This document shows positions 10,048-20,700 of a stretch of 64,000 bases of DNA, piece by piece (within the stretch, counting starts at the first letter, position 1; every line of letters begins with the position of its first letter). The position numbers and the translations under genes were made by a program. Source of the stretch: Channallabes apus (Eukaryota > Chordata > Actinopteri > Siluriformes > Clariidae). The stretch is taken from assembly GCA_030522415.1 (NCBI GenBank), contig CM060104.1, positions 12,420,229 through 12,484,228 of the forward strand, read 5' to 3'. The notes beneath the pieces are model-generated. The model saw nothing but the letters and a program-made list of their open reading frames with translations, had not been told where the DNA came from and ran no database searches.

Positions 10048-10300
10048 AAATATAATTAATATTTTCGTGTTTAATTACAAAAAAAAAAAAAACATTTTAA
10101 TGGTCAGTGATTGTTGCACACATTTACACTATTTTTGAGAACTATTAAGTTCTCCTTCAACGTGTCATAGCCGATAACTGCCCCTTTGATCTGCTGGGTA
10201 CGGCGGGGCGTCAACTGCTGATCAGTGTGTGTAAAGTACGCTACTTTACACTGATCAGCCGTCGACGCCCCGCCATACCCAGCACATCAAAGGGGCACAC
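10046..10300. repeat. Repeat B, copy 2, with a 60-bp-arm palindrome
   Basis: Positions 10,056-10,125 match the copy at about 920-985. From 10,179 to 10,297 two arms of about 58 bp, both containing GGCGGGGCGT and CTGATCAGTGT or their complements, face each other around only a few bases. The arms are about 88 percent alike by eye. The copy at about 1,016-1,060 has one such arm only, so the palindrome probably formed by inverted duplication here. Confidence 0.65.
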
Positions 10301-10496
10301 TCAAACTCTCCGTGTGCACACACATAAACTCTCCGTACACACACACACACACACACGATTTATAGATAAAATGCAGACATAAAAACGCCACCCCGCCCCC
10401 CATGAAAACAACAAACACAAATATATAGACTACAGTACTCGCTCCGTGCGCGCTCCGATGTGAGCCGATTTATTCAAGTCATAATCAGAGAATAGA

Positions 10497-10671
10497 GAGA
10501 TTAATAACAGAGGAAGACCAAAGAGGAGATTTATGGATGCAGTGAGAGAGGACATGAAGTTAGTTGGTGTGAGAGAAGAGGATGCAGAGGATAGGGTTAG
10601 ATAGAGGCAGATGATTCGCTGTGGCGACCCCTGAAAGGGAACAGCCGAAAGACAAAGAAGAAGAAGAAGAG
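10497..10671 (+). mobile_element. 3' end of an RTE-like LINE, (AGA)n tail
   Basis: The segment encodes a degenerate polymerase C-terminus (RGRPKRRFMDAVREDMK, then a block like MIRCGDP). It ends in GGGAACAGCCGAAAGAC followed by AAGAAGAAG repeats, the 3' end of a common fish non-LTR element. One stop replaces the Trp expected before the RQMIRC block. Everything upstream is missing, a typical 5'-truncated insertion. Confidence 0.65.
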
Positions 10672-11937
10672 ATTAATAACAGATAAAGCATAATAAGATG
10701 CCTATACAGTAAATAAAAAGAAAAGTATCAAATCCAACTATTAAAGTCTGATTTTATTGCTATCATTAACCATTTATGTTATATATTTATTTATTTTATA
10801 TTATTTTATTTTACATTATGTTTTATATATTATATTTACACAATGCTTGCTCTGAAGGACTTTATCTAAAAGCCAGATTGACCAAGTTTCTAATTCACTG
10901 CTGAAGTAGTTAAATATGCTTATTCTGTAGATACGTATATAGGTTACATTTTAAAAGTACAATCGCAAGTAAATTACAAACTGAATGTAATGTAAAATAT
11001 GAATAAACCAGTATTAGACACAGATATACGATATGGTAGTATATACAATGAAAAAGCTATTTACACGAGTGCTCAAATGTAAAGCAAACGCAATTATTAA
11101 TTTATTGTGTATATTTAACTTCATTCAGCCATTTAAGTTATATGAAGAATAACGTTCCTAACCCACTATTATTTTAATCTTAAATAAAGTTGGCCTAATA
11201 CAATATTGTTTCCAATGCTGAAGCAAACATGATTTTGTTTTAGTCTATTCGCTGAATACAACGCGACCCACATCACCTCTTGGTGAAGACCCACAGAAAC
11301 CGTTACTGTAATCCCCCTTCTCACCTATCCTTGGTGTGAAGTTATCAAACCAGTTTCGCTGATGGGGTAATTCTGCTTCAAGCACTTTCCGATGCTGTTG
11401 CTAGGAAAGTCCACCCCACAGCCCAAACTTTATTGCAACTAAATTGTGTGTGTGTGCCTTATTGAATATTTAATAATGCTTCCGGAACATTGTTGTCCAT
11501 ACGTTTTACAGTATGTACAGTATATTGAAAACAGTGAAGCATAAAACACAAACCGAAAGGACAAATTAAGGAATGTACGAAACATTAACACCTTTACCGT
11601 GTTCAAATAAATACTGTAGAGTTACTGCATTATGTTTCAAGACATCCTTAATTAAAAAAAAAATTGCCTAATTATATGTCCACAAATACTTTGACAACAT
11701 ACACTTATCAACTTATCCACATAAACTTATCCACACAAACTCTCCGTGCACGCACACACAATCTCTAAAAAATGAATATTAATAACATACATATACAAAT
11801 AAACAAAAATATAAACGTCTATATTGAAGTCTACGGTGAACGCAGAGTCGGCTAAGCAGACGTGATGACGCGCGCGCGCCCTCACCTCTGTTACGGCTGC
11901 CTACAGTATTTGGCCAAAAGAATTATAATAATTGAAC
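10672..11937. other. Interval with repeat fragments, no gene
   Basis: Mostly AT-rich sequence. Positions 11,285-11,375 repeat the CTTCTCACCT and CCAGTTTCG block seen at 1,130-1,175 and 3,590-3,640, so another fragment of repeat B is present. A CG-dinucleotide run (GACGCGCGCGCGCC) at about 11,867-11,880 precedes the transposase-like start at 11,941. No complete frame or RNA gene was found. Confidence 0.5.
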
Positions 11938-11940
11938 GAT

Positions 11941-12048
11941 ATGCCTGGTCCTGGAAAGAGACATCAACAGTCCGGCGCTGAGAAACGAAAGAACCGAAAG
12001 AAAAAAAAAAGGCCTAAGATGAAGCCCGTGCATCAATTCCAGAAATAA
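11941..12048 (+). pseudogene. N-terminal fragment of a hAT-type (ZMYM-like) transposase
   Basis: The open frame gives 35 residues, MPGPGKRHQQSGAEKRKNRK followed by more Lys/Arg and ending at TAA. The SGAEKRK motif and the basic stretch are characteristic of the first residues of fish hAT-derived transposases related to ZMYM/DUF4371 proteins. Nothing further of the transposase follows, so this is a remnant. It might supply the missing gene of the GGCGTAG-ended element at 7.9-10.0 kb, but it lies outside its right end. The assignment is from memory of the motif. Confidence 0.4.
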
Positions 12049-12524
12049 ATGAGTTGGCTATATTACTTAATGTAAATATTCTACTAAATCTAACCTGAAA
12101 TTATAAACTTGATATAAACCAATTTTGAATGGTTGAGCAAATTACCTTTTTTTAAGTTGCATCAAAAAGATTTAAGGCATTCATAATTTAAATATAAAAG
12201 CATAAAAAACTTAATTACATATTGATTTACACTCAAAACACATTTCTTTATATAAACATTTATTGTGGAATGAACATATTTTCATCCAAAATGTTAACAA
12301 TAAGTTCATCCAAAATGTTAACAATAAGATTTTTTTTTTCAAAATGTATAAACACCAACAGTCATTCAACACTGTTAACTGAATTTGAAATTGAGAGGAA
12401 AAAAAAGATGTCTGCATTTATCCACAAATTAAATTTTACAATGGGTACATTTTGTCCTTGTCAAACCTGCTGAAGAAGAACCAAACTAAATACTCTGCGA
12501 CTAAAATAAATTACTCCATAAATG

Positions 12525-12664
12525 TATGTGTGTGCCCTGCGATGGATTGGCACCCTGTCCAGGGTGTACCCCGCCTAGTGCCCGAAGTCTCCTGGGATAG
12601 GCTCCAGGTCCCCCGCGACCCTGAACACAGGATTAAGCGGTATAGAAAATTAATGAATGAATAA
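12525..12664 (+). repeat. Fish non-LTR retrotransposon 3' tail, copy 2
   Basis: Nearly the same sequence as at 65-190, ending GGATTAAGCGGTATAGAA with an (ATGA)n-like tail. It is 5' truncated relative to copy 1. Confidence 0.7.
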
Positions 12665-12850
12665 AATTACAAATAGTAACACTCAACTTTGCAACATACG
12701 TTTATTAATTGGACTGAAAAGAAAATTAGAAAATGTTCCTGAAACAAAATCAGCAGAGGTAAAACATGGAACATTCATGTGCGACTGATGGAAACTCAAT
12801 AAGTCACAATCCCGATTTCCTGTGGAGGCTGAAGACAGTCCTCTTCCTAC

Positions 12851-12915
12851 CTGAGGACAAACAGGGCCATTGTGCACCTCACAAGTTCTGCCTGAGCTTC
12901 ATCTTTCTGAACAAC
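12851..12915 (-). pseudogene. Exon of a SAMD3-like family gene (minus strand)
   Basis: On the minus strand a TTTTATTAG acceptor precedes 65 nt coding VVQKDEAQAELVRCTMALFV, which ends at a GTAGGAAG donor. The wording resembles the segment just before the last exon of the fish SAMD3-like family. The exon itself is intact. It is grouped with the exon at 13,432-13,591 and the candidate first exon at 14,016-14,106. No plausible last exon follows at lower coordinates, where a LINE tail sits. Confidence 0.4.
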
Positions 12916-13134
12916 CTAATAAAAGAAAGGACATTTGTTAGACAATTGCTCTATTTGGCAAAACAGTGTCTGATGTATGCATGTAAAATCACTTAATGCT
13001 CCCTATGAGTGAAAAAAACACCTAGGATTATGGTGCAGCATGATAAATGTAATTAGCTCAATGAATACGCCAAAATAACTGACATACATATACACACATT
13101 ATGTATTAATGATAAAGTTTATCATTTTAAGTAT

Positions 13135-13890
13135 TAATTTCAGGAGGTAATCACCTCCAGGCTCTAGGGACATAAAAACAAACATAGTATTGTTGGTTAT
13201 GTTAGGCTTGTAAAGCGTGAAAAAATGAACATGGCAGGCATTGAAACCTGTATTCAGACAGCATACACTAACCTGTGAACAAGTTAAACTAAAGTTTTAT
13301 TCTGCTAGTTATGTTTTAATTTAGTGCATCACAGCCAACTTGATGTGGATGCCTTGCTCAGGTCCTGTGGCTTCCATTCACAAGATTACATTTGACACCA
13401 AGCTAATTTCTGCTTTTGAGCGAGTACATACCAGATCAAGAACTTGAAGATGAAGATTATATCTCTGGTCTTCTCTCTGACGGGTTCCTCCCTAGTTTCT
13501 GATGATCTCAATTAGTTTGTAGTGTTGCTTGTCCAAGGAAACCAGTAATCTTGCTTGAAGTGGAGCAGATATAATTCTCAGAAACTCATTACTGATCTTA
13601 AAAAAAAAAAAAGGTAAAAACAAAAATTGGACTGGCTCAAGTTCTTACGTTAGCACATCTTAATTACAGTGTGTATAAAGTATAGAAAGCAGTACACTAC
13701 AAACAGCACTCATTCCAAATTAGCTTGTTCTATGTTTACGTCACTTTCCTATTAATTTTTACATCGTTAACCAACGGTACTTAAATATAATTATTTTCTT
13801 CGGCGCCGCTGACTTACTGTAGAAACTCTGGTGTTTTTGAAAATCACCACGTTAGTTAGCTAATGCTAATGCAGGTAATATAGGTGGTTT
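13135..13890. repeat. Segmental duplication, copy 1
   Basis: The sequence from TTTCAGGAGGTAATCACC to about GCTAATGCAGGTAATA is repeated in the same orientation at 15,505-16,566. Within this copy a stretch of about 330 bp corresponding to 16,046-16,375 is absent, so copy 1 has a deletion or copy 2 an insertion. Identity is high by eye with scattered substitutions. Confidence 0.85.
13432..13591 (-). pseudogene. SAMD3-like family pseudo-exon, copy 1
   Basis: On the minus strand a poly-T tract and GATCAG precede 160 nt, and a GTATGT donor follows. The frame reads NEFLRIISAPLQARLLVSLD, then KLIEIIRN, a TAG, and a GGTR-like block after which the frame degrades. Spacing and residues recall the segment of the SAMD3-like family with a KGG motif. 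The same stop is present in the duplicate at 15,806-15,965, so inactivation predates the duplication. The host function of the family is not known. Confidence 0.45.
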
Positions 13891-14015
13891 TAGCTACAGT
13901 AGCAAACACAGACACAAAACTCAATCTATAAAGTAGTTGTTCCTGACATAAATCATGAATTTGCTCATATAAGAGATACATTTAACATAGAAATGACACG
14001 AGTTTGCTTTCTTAC

Positions 14016-14106
14016 CTGGTTTAAAAAAGTTTTCTTTGAGAAACTCCGCCCGCAGCAGAAGGTGATTCAGTCCGTGATAAAGCTGCGTCATGAGGTCATG
14101 TGACAC
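14016..14106 (-). pseudogene. Candidate first coding exon of the minus-strand SAMD3-like copy
   Basis: On the minus strand an ATG at 14,106 opens MSHDLMTQLYHGLNHLLLRA and further residues, ending at CCAG with a GTAAGAAAG donor at 14,015. It lies between the promoter-like module at 14,700-14,850 and the pseudo-exon at 13,591, in the right order for one gene. The protein segment itself is not recognised, so the call rests on position and the donor. Confidence 0.3.
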
Positions 14107-14689
14107 GGCGAACTTTGGTTTGAAGCAGAAATGTCCTTTGTGAATGGATTAGATTTAAGTTTAATCAGGGGCTTTAACTAACAGTAACTGAAATACAGGT
14201 TTTGATATCCTTCCTTACTTGTTTCAGCGTCATGCTCCGGTTTGAGGCGGAAATAAAATTATACCGGCAAAACCATGGTCTAAAGACTGCGCATGCGCAA
14301 ATCACACTCAACCTAATAAGAGTACCTTGATCAAAATGAAATATTTCACTGCTGTAAACAGAATTATACTAAAGTAAAAAAAAAAAAAGATTCACCCATA
14401 AGCATAAATTAGACACTTTAGTTAAAAAGAGAAAATTATTATTTTTACTAATGGAATGAGGAAAAAAAAACACATTAAACGAAAGATAGCTAGGTTTACT
14501 TTTTTCAGAGGATCCCTCAATAATTTCTGTCTCCTTTGCCTGTGTTTGATAATGTGAAGCACATATACACTCATTCATCATGAAAGATCTATTATAAAAC
14601 AAAATTAAATTCATGTTCGCTTCAGCACTGTTCATCCGCATCGTTACATTCATTGTTGTACTTGGTCCGGCTTTTAGATAAAGTCCTTC

Positions 14690-14880
14690 CATGCACCATC
14701 TGGCGGATATTCAGTGAAGCGCAACACATTTAAAATTCCCGAATGTTGCCTCCGGCAAGTCGCGGCACGCCGCGCGCTAAATTGCGGCATCCCGCGGGAA
14801 AACACGCGCAGTCTTAAAGGCGACATCTGTAGCTCTGTGTCCAGAGCTCCATTTTAGGGAACATGTTTAGTTTTAAAGTA
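14690..14880 (-). promoter_or_regulatory. Promoter-like module C, copy 2
   Basis: In reverse orientation this block carries ACAGATGTCGCC, a GGGATGCCGC-like and a TGCCGCGACTTGCC-like block, in the same order as at 4,205-4,300. It is CpG-rich in an AT-rich neighbourhood and faces the minus-strand SAMD3-like exons. A palindromic TGCGCATGCGCA at about 14,289-14,300 nearby resembles an NRF1 site. Confidence 0.4.
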
Positions 14881-14885
14881 AGTTA

Positions 14886-15396
14886 CAGTTTTATTTCACT
14901 AAAAGCCATCTAATATGGATATCCACATAATTATGGATTATTATATTTATGATATAAAAAACACTGTTTTTAAAGAAAATATATTAAATAACACATAATA
15001 TTAGGTTTATATTTCAAATTAGATAAAATGCTGATTTTCCATCAGTAAAATTATTGTATCTCTACAGTTTAAACATTTAATAAGCACTGCATGTGCATGT
15101 TTGTGTATTTTATGTGTATAGATTCTTAAAAATGATTACTCATTAAAAATGATAATAATCAACAGCAACATTGTACGCCATCAGGTAAAACATAGGCTAC
15201 GTTTGCTTTGCATTGTCCCGACCTGATGACAGTCATACAGTATGATGCAATTCCATATTCGTTATGAATGTGAATTGTTGTTATTCAGCATGTTCTATCT
15301 TTTTTAACTTTGAGCACCCGCCCCTTTAAACGTCTCTGCACGGCCCTGCACACACACACACAAACACACACACACACACACACACACATATAATAT
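14886..15396. other. AT-rich interval with a (CA)n tract, no gene
   Basis: No frame or RNA gene was found. A GAGCACCCGCCCCTTT block at 15,311-15,327 repeats 3,749-3,765, and (CA)n follows at 15,350-15,388. Confidence 0.5.
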
Positions 15397-15508
15397 ACAA
15401 ACCGGATTCCAAAAAAGTTGGGACACTAAACAAATTGTGAATAAAAACTGAATGCAATGATGTGGAGATGGCAAATGTCAATATTTTATCAAATACACCA
15501 TAAGACAT
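15397..15508. mobile_element. End of a dispersed fish DNA transposon
   Basis: The segment reads AACCGGATTCCAAAAAAGTT, then GGGACACTAAACAAATTGTG, then ATGCAATGATGTGGAGATGG. This is a terminal sequence found in many fish genomes, recognised from memory. Only one end is present and it stops abruptly at the start of the second copy of the segmental duplication. Confidence 0.5.
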
Positions 15509-16566
15509 TTCAGGAGATAATCACCCCCAGGCTCTAGGGATATAAAAACAAACATAGTATTGTTGGTTATGTTAGGCTTGAAAAGCTTGATAAAATGAAC
15601 GTGGCAGACATTGAAACCTGTATTCAGACAGCATACACTAACCTGTGAACAAGTTAAACTAAAGAGTTTTATTCTGCTAGTTATGTTTTAATTTAGTGCA
15701 TTACAGCCAACTTGATTTGGATGCCTTGCTCAGGTCCTGTGGCTTCCATTCACAATATTACATTTGACACCAAGCTAATTTCTGCTTTTTTGAGCGCGTA
15801 CATACCAGATCAAAAACTTGAAGATGAAGATTATATCTCTGGTCTTCTCTCTGACGGGTTCCTCCCTAGTTTCTGATGATCTCAATTAGTTTGTAGTGTT
15901 GCTTGTCCAAGGAAACCAGTAATCTTGCTTGAAGTGGAGCAGATATAATTCTCAGAAACTCATTACTGATCTAAAAAAATAAAAAAGGTAAAAAAAAAAA
16001 ATGGACTGGCTCAAGTTCTTATGTTAGCAAATCTTAATTATAGTATGTATAGAAAGCAGTATGAGTAAAATAATGCCATTTCAGAAAAGCTAACAGACCT
16101 GTAAACACAAAAGTGCATAAAGATTATGTTTACTTTTAAAGTTATTTCATGACATCGTAATGGCTAAAATGTACTTGAAGTAACGTTAAATCAACATGTC
16201 AAATTTATGCCAATATTTATATACTGATCCCGTTAAAAACGTGCCATAAAGTGTCACCAGTATGTCAGGAACATGTGCTAAAGCCCCGTTTCATACGAGG
16301 GAATATAGTTTTAGTGATATTACATTACTTACACATTAGCAAGTCCAGAAGGTTTTAAGAATAACTATAAATACACTACAAACAGCACTCACTCCAAATT
16401 AGCTTGTTCTATGTTTACGTCACTTTCCTATTAATTTTTACATCGTTAACCAACGATACTTAAATATAATTATTTTCATGTTATTCGGCACTGCTGACTT
16501 ACTGTAGAAACTCCGGTGTTTTTGAAAATCACCGCGTTAGTTAGCTAATGCTAATGTAGGTAATAA
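15505..16566. repeat. Segmental duplication, copy 2
   Basis: Direct repeat of 13,135-13,890 with about 330 extra bases at 16,046-16,375. The copy stops at the left target duplication of the gypsy element. Confidence 0.85.
15806..15965 (-). pseudogene. SAMD3-like family pseudo-exon, copy 2
   Basis: Same 160-nt exon as at 13,432-13,591 with the same flanking acceptor and GTATG donor. It also has the shared TAG in CCTAGTTTCTG (plus-strand view) and nearly identical coding sequence. Confidence 0.45.
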
Positions 16567-16572
16567 GAGTAA

Positions 16573-17670
16573 TGTTACAGGCCTCAGGCCGCTGTGACCT
16601 GTTGACAGATTAGATGTCCTGTTTCAGACAGGAAAAAAGTAGACAAGAGACGTTAGTGGCTTGCGTTCAGTCAGGCTGTTCTCTGTCTTTATTAAACAGG
16701 AATATCATCTTATATATATTATATATTGTCTTTTGTTTCTTCTAGTTTGTTTTTGCATACACCATATTCCCATTATAACTTCATTTAACATTCTTCTCTT
16801 AAATCGTGATTTCCGTTTCAAATACTATACATACTGTAACAGACACAGTTTACTTCTGTTCAATGACCAAGTAGGCTTCCAAGTGTAACAACACAATATG
16901 ACATTGACTATTATATTAGCTTTTACAAACTACTGCATCAGTAATCCTGTTACTGTCTAGTTTCAGCCCTTTGATCACTTTTCCTTTTTTTTTTTACACA
17001 GTAAATGTCAACAACATATTATATAAACTATCAAACAATACTCTTACTCAATTATCTTTACAACTACCAAAACAGGAACAAAAACAGTTACACTATCAAT
17101 TTTCTTATATGAGATTTAACTAACAGGAATATCAATTTGAAATATTTAACATAATTTTAGAAATGTTCAGAAGCCATGAAATCACAAATAACTACGGAAA
17201 AAAATAAAGCAACCATTACCTCGTGCTCAACCACGGGAGCTAGCAAAACATTTCTTTAAAAGGCAACTCACTTTTTAGTTTAAACTGCACAACTCAATTT
17301 GCATCTTTTACAACTTAACTGAAATTACATCACAGGTTTTAAACATACTATGGGGTACATTGTGATGACATTAAACACGCTACTAACCTGTTTCAGACAG
17401 GAAAAAAGTAGACAAGAGACGTTAGTGGCTTGCGTTCAGTCAGGCTGTTCTCTGTCTGAAAAAACAGAGGCCTGACGGCTGCCTTCGCAACCAGCGCTCA
17501 CTTTGGTGCATACCCCCCTAGTGGCGGACCTTGACAATTACCGTCTAAAATATTGCAGTTCAACCCATAGTCAAATATACCAAAAAAAATAGTATTTCTT
17601 TATACACACAGAAAAACACAAAGCAAATCTTAACACACACAATTGTTACAAACTATTGATGGGTGTCACA
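16573..17670 (-). repeat. 3' LTR of the gypsy element
   Basis: On the minus strand it begins TGTGACACCC and ends CCTGTAACA. It is the same length as its partner at 24,212-25,309. A small repeated block with CAGACAGGAAAAAAGTAGAC occurs twice within each LTR (here about 16,626 and 17,396). Confidence 0.95.
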
Positions 17671-17773
17671 CACTCCCCAACAAAAATAAAATGGCTCCTG
17701 ACATTTCTATTTGTATCTTATTTACTTAATATAAACCAAACTCAACACTTTAAATACTACTCATGCCCGTTTC

Positions 17774-20700
17774 TTAACCCATGTAATTTGGCATTTGAGG
17801 CAAACCCATTAGGTTGTAAGGGTGGGGCCAATACACTGGTGAGAAATGGTGGGGTGGAGAGACAGTGTAAGGTATCCAATGATACGAGTACCTATCCCAA
17901 AGTGTAGTGTAGGGTTCGGTATACACCTCTGCACTATCGACTGATGGGTGTACTTGTCGTGAAGGTTGGCCTAATGTGTTATAAGTGAACCATGTGACTG
18001 GCTGCCTTTCTCTACTAGATCTCCTGGGTGCTTGCTTCCCTGCCTCTGGGGTTGGCCCAGGTCCAGCTTGTGCCTTGTCTAGAGCCAGTGACTCAACTCC
18101 ACTCTCCGCAGAAGAGCTGTGGATGGCCTCTGACCCTCCATCGACCATACTCTCGTCCCTTTCACCTCCACTTGCAAGTTCCTGATCTTGCTCACTGGAT
18201 GGTTCTTGTGCTTTCTCACTTTGCTCGTTAACAGGTGGTCTGATCCTGTGTTTCACACCTCTTTCCCTGACAGGTTGTTTATAGTGGATTGTAGCACATG
18301 GTTCAGTAGGTTTACCAGAAGGTAAAACATCGGTTCGGGTTCTGTTCCTCAAGTCATACCTCAACTCGTAGTAAACAGCGTTATCCTCATCATCCGAACC
18401 TGTTTCACTGTGAGATTGTGTTTTTGTCTCTTTGCTGCTGATTTTCCGTCTTGTCCTCTTCTCAAGGGGAGCTTTTGTTTTACTATTTCCTGAAGGTAGA
18501 TCAACAGGTAGGTCATTAACGAGATGCAACAAGTTGCGATGCAGGACACGGGATCTTTTTCCATCCATTTCTGAAACAACAGTGTAAACTGGATTGTCAT
18601 TAATCTGTTCCTTTACTACATAGATTGTGTTCTCCCAATAAGACCTCAGCTTTCCAGGACCTCCCCTTTCACTCAGGTTCCTTACTAATACCCGGTCCCC
18701 AGGTTGCAATACTACTCCCTTGACGTGTCGGTCATAGTATTTCTTACCACGGGCACCTGACTTCCTGCTGTTTTCTGATGCAATCTGGTAAGCTTCAGTC
18801 ATCCGCTCTGCCCATTTTTTGGCATAACTCTTTGCTGTCTGGGGCTCTTTGTCTTTAGACAACCTGAACAACAGATCTATCGGCAGTCGTGGGTGCCGGC
18901 CAAAGAGTAGGAAAAAGGGGGAAAACCCGGTCGCTTCATGCCGTGTACAATTGTATGCGTGCACAATTTGAGGGAGAAAGTCTTTCCACCTCTCCTTTTC
19001 CTTCTCTTCTAGAGTCCTGAGCATTTGTAACACGGTCCGGTTAAACCGTTCAGCTGGGTTGCCCTGGGGGTGATAAGGTGTGGTTCGCGAGTGTCCCACT
19101 TTACTCAGCTGTTGCAGAGTCTGAAAAAGCTCATTCTCGAACTCACGCCCTTGGTCATGGTGCAGTTTTAGAGGGTAACCAAATCTGGGAATGTAATCAT
19201 TAAAGATTTTCTCGGCTGCAGTTTTTCCCGACTTGTTACGAGTTGGGTAAACTTGTGCATATCTTGTAAAGTGGTCTACGACAACCAAGATGTACTGGTA
19301 ACCTCCCCTACTAGGCTCTAAGTGCAAGTAGTCAATTGAAACAAGTTCCATGGGTGAGTTAGTGATTATACTGGACATTGGGGCCCTTACATGCATCGCC
19401 GGCTTCTTTTGTTTTATGCATGAGCACTGTCTTGTGACATACATTTCTATTTCTCTCCTCATATAAGGCCAATAAAATCTCTGTCGTGCCAAACTGAGAA
19501 CTCGTTCTGCGCCCACATGCCCCATGTCATTATGGAGGTGCTTCAAAACCAATGATTTCAAGCTGACTGGTAAGACTAGTTGCTGTCTCTCTGCAGTCTT
19601 ACGATACAGAATACCATCTTCGACACATAATTTAGTCCATTCATGCATAACTTTTTTGGTAGTCCCTTTCACACTATGCTTCATGTCATCTGTAAGTGGT
19701 CTGTTTAACTCTTTCATTTTCAAGATCTCACTGATCACAGGATCCTCTCGTTGAGCTTTCTGCAGTTCAGCAGGATCTATGGGCAACAGAATGTCTCTGC
19801 TGCTCGGTTCAAGTTCGTCACCATGTGAAAGGGTCAGCGTGGCAACCCAGGCCACATCTTGATTTTTACTTGCCCTGCAGCCTTCCCATGTAGTAGTAAC
19901 AGCTTCTCTAACCAGTTCCTCTGTACACTCCTTGATATATCGGTTAATGTCAAGGGGGCATCTGGAAAGAGTGTCTGCATCAACATTTGCTTTTCCCGGT
20001 CGGTACCGTATGTCAAACCTAAAATCAGCTAGTTCTCCCACCCACCTGACGCCCACTGCATTCAACTTGGCCGTGCTCATGACATATGTCAAGGGGTTAT
20101 TGTCCGTGTAGATGGTGAAATGGGGGGCATAAAACAAATAATCTCTGAATTTTTCACAGACAGCCCACTTCAGTGCAAGAAATTCCAGCTTGCCCGAGTG
20201 CAGCCGGTAGTTCCGTTCAGCTGGTGTGAGAGTCCTTGAGCCATACCCTATCACCCTCAGTTTTCTGTTTTGTCGCTGGTAGAGGACCGCTCCAAGTCCT
20301 TTATCCGATGCATCCGTGTGGAGTACAAATGGCAGTTCGAAGTCTGGATAAGCCAGAACAGGTGGATTGGCCAGCATATCTATTAACTTACACAATGTCT
20401 CTTGGTGTGTTACTGTCCAGATCACTGGGGTTCTGGACGGTAACTGGGCACCTTTTCCTTTCTGTCCCCCACGTCTCCCTAGAGGCTGTGCTTCAACAGT
20501 TCCCTTTGTTTGCAAAAGCTCATAGATGGGTTGAGCCATTCTGGAGAAATCTTGAATATATGAGCGGTAGTAGCCCAAAAACCCAACGATTCTTCGCACA
20601 TCCCCCACAGTGGTTGGTGTTTCATTCCTCAGAGCATACACTGCCTCTAAATCTTTAGGATCAATACGCACCCCTTCAGCTGAGACTAAGCGACCAACAT

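Noticed and set aside
14369..14692. 107-codon minus-strand open frame
   Set aside because: AT-rich, with no motif and no splice or promoter support beyond the nearby module, and no similarity recognised.
20236..20658. 140-codon plus-strand open frame inside the gypsy element
   Set aside because: It is the antisense shadow of the reverse transcriptase region.
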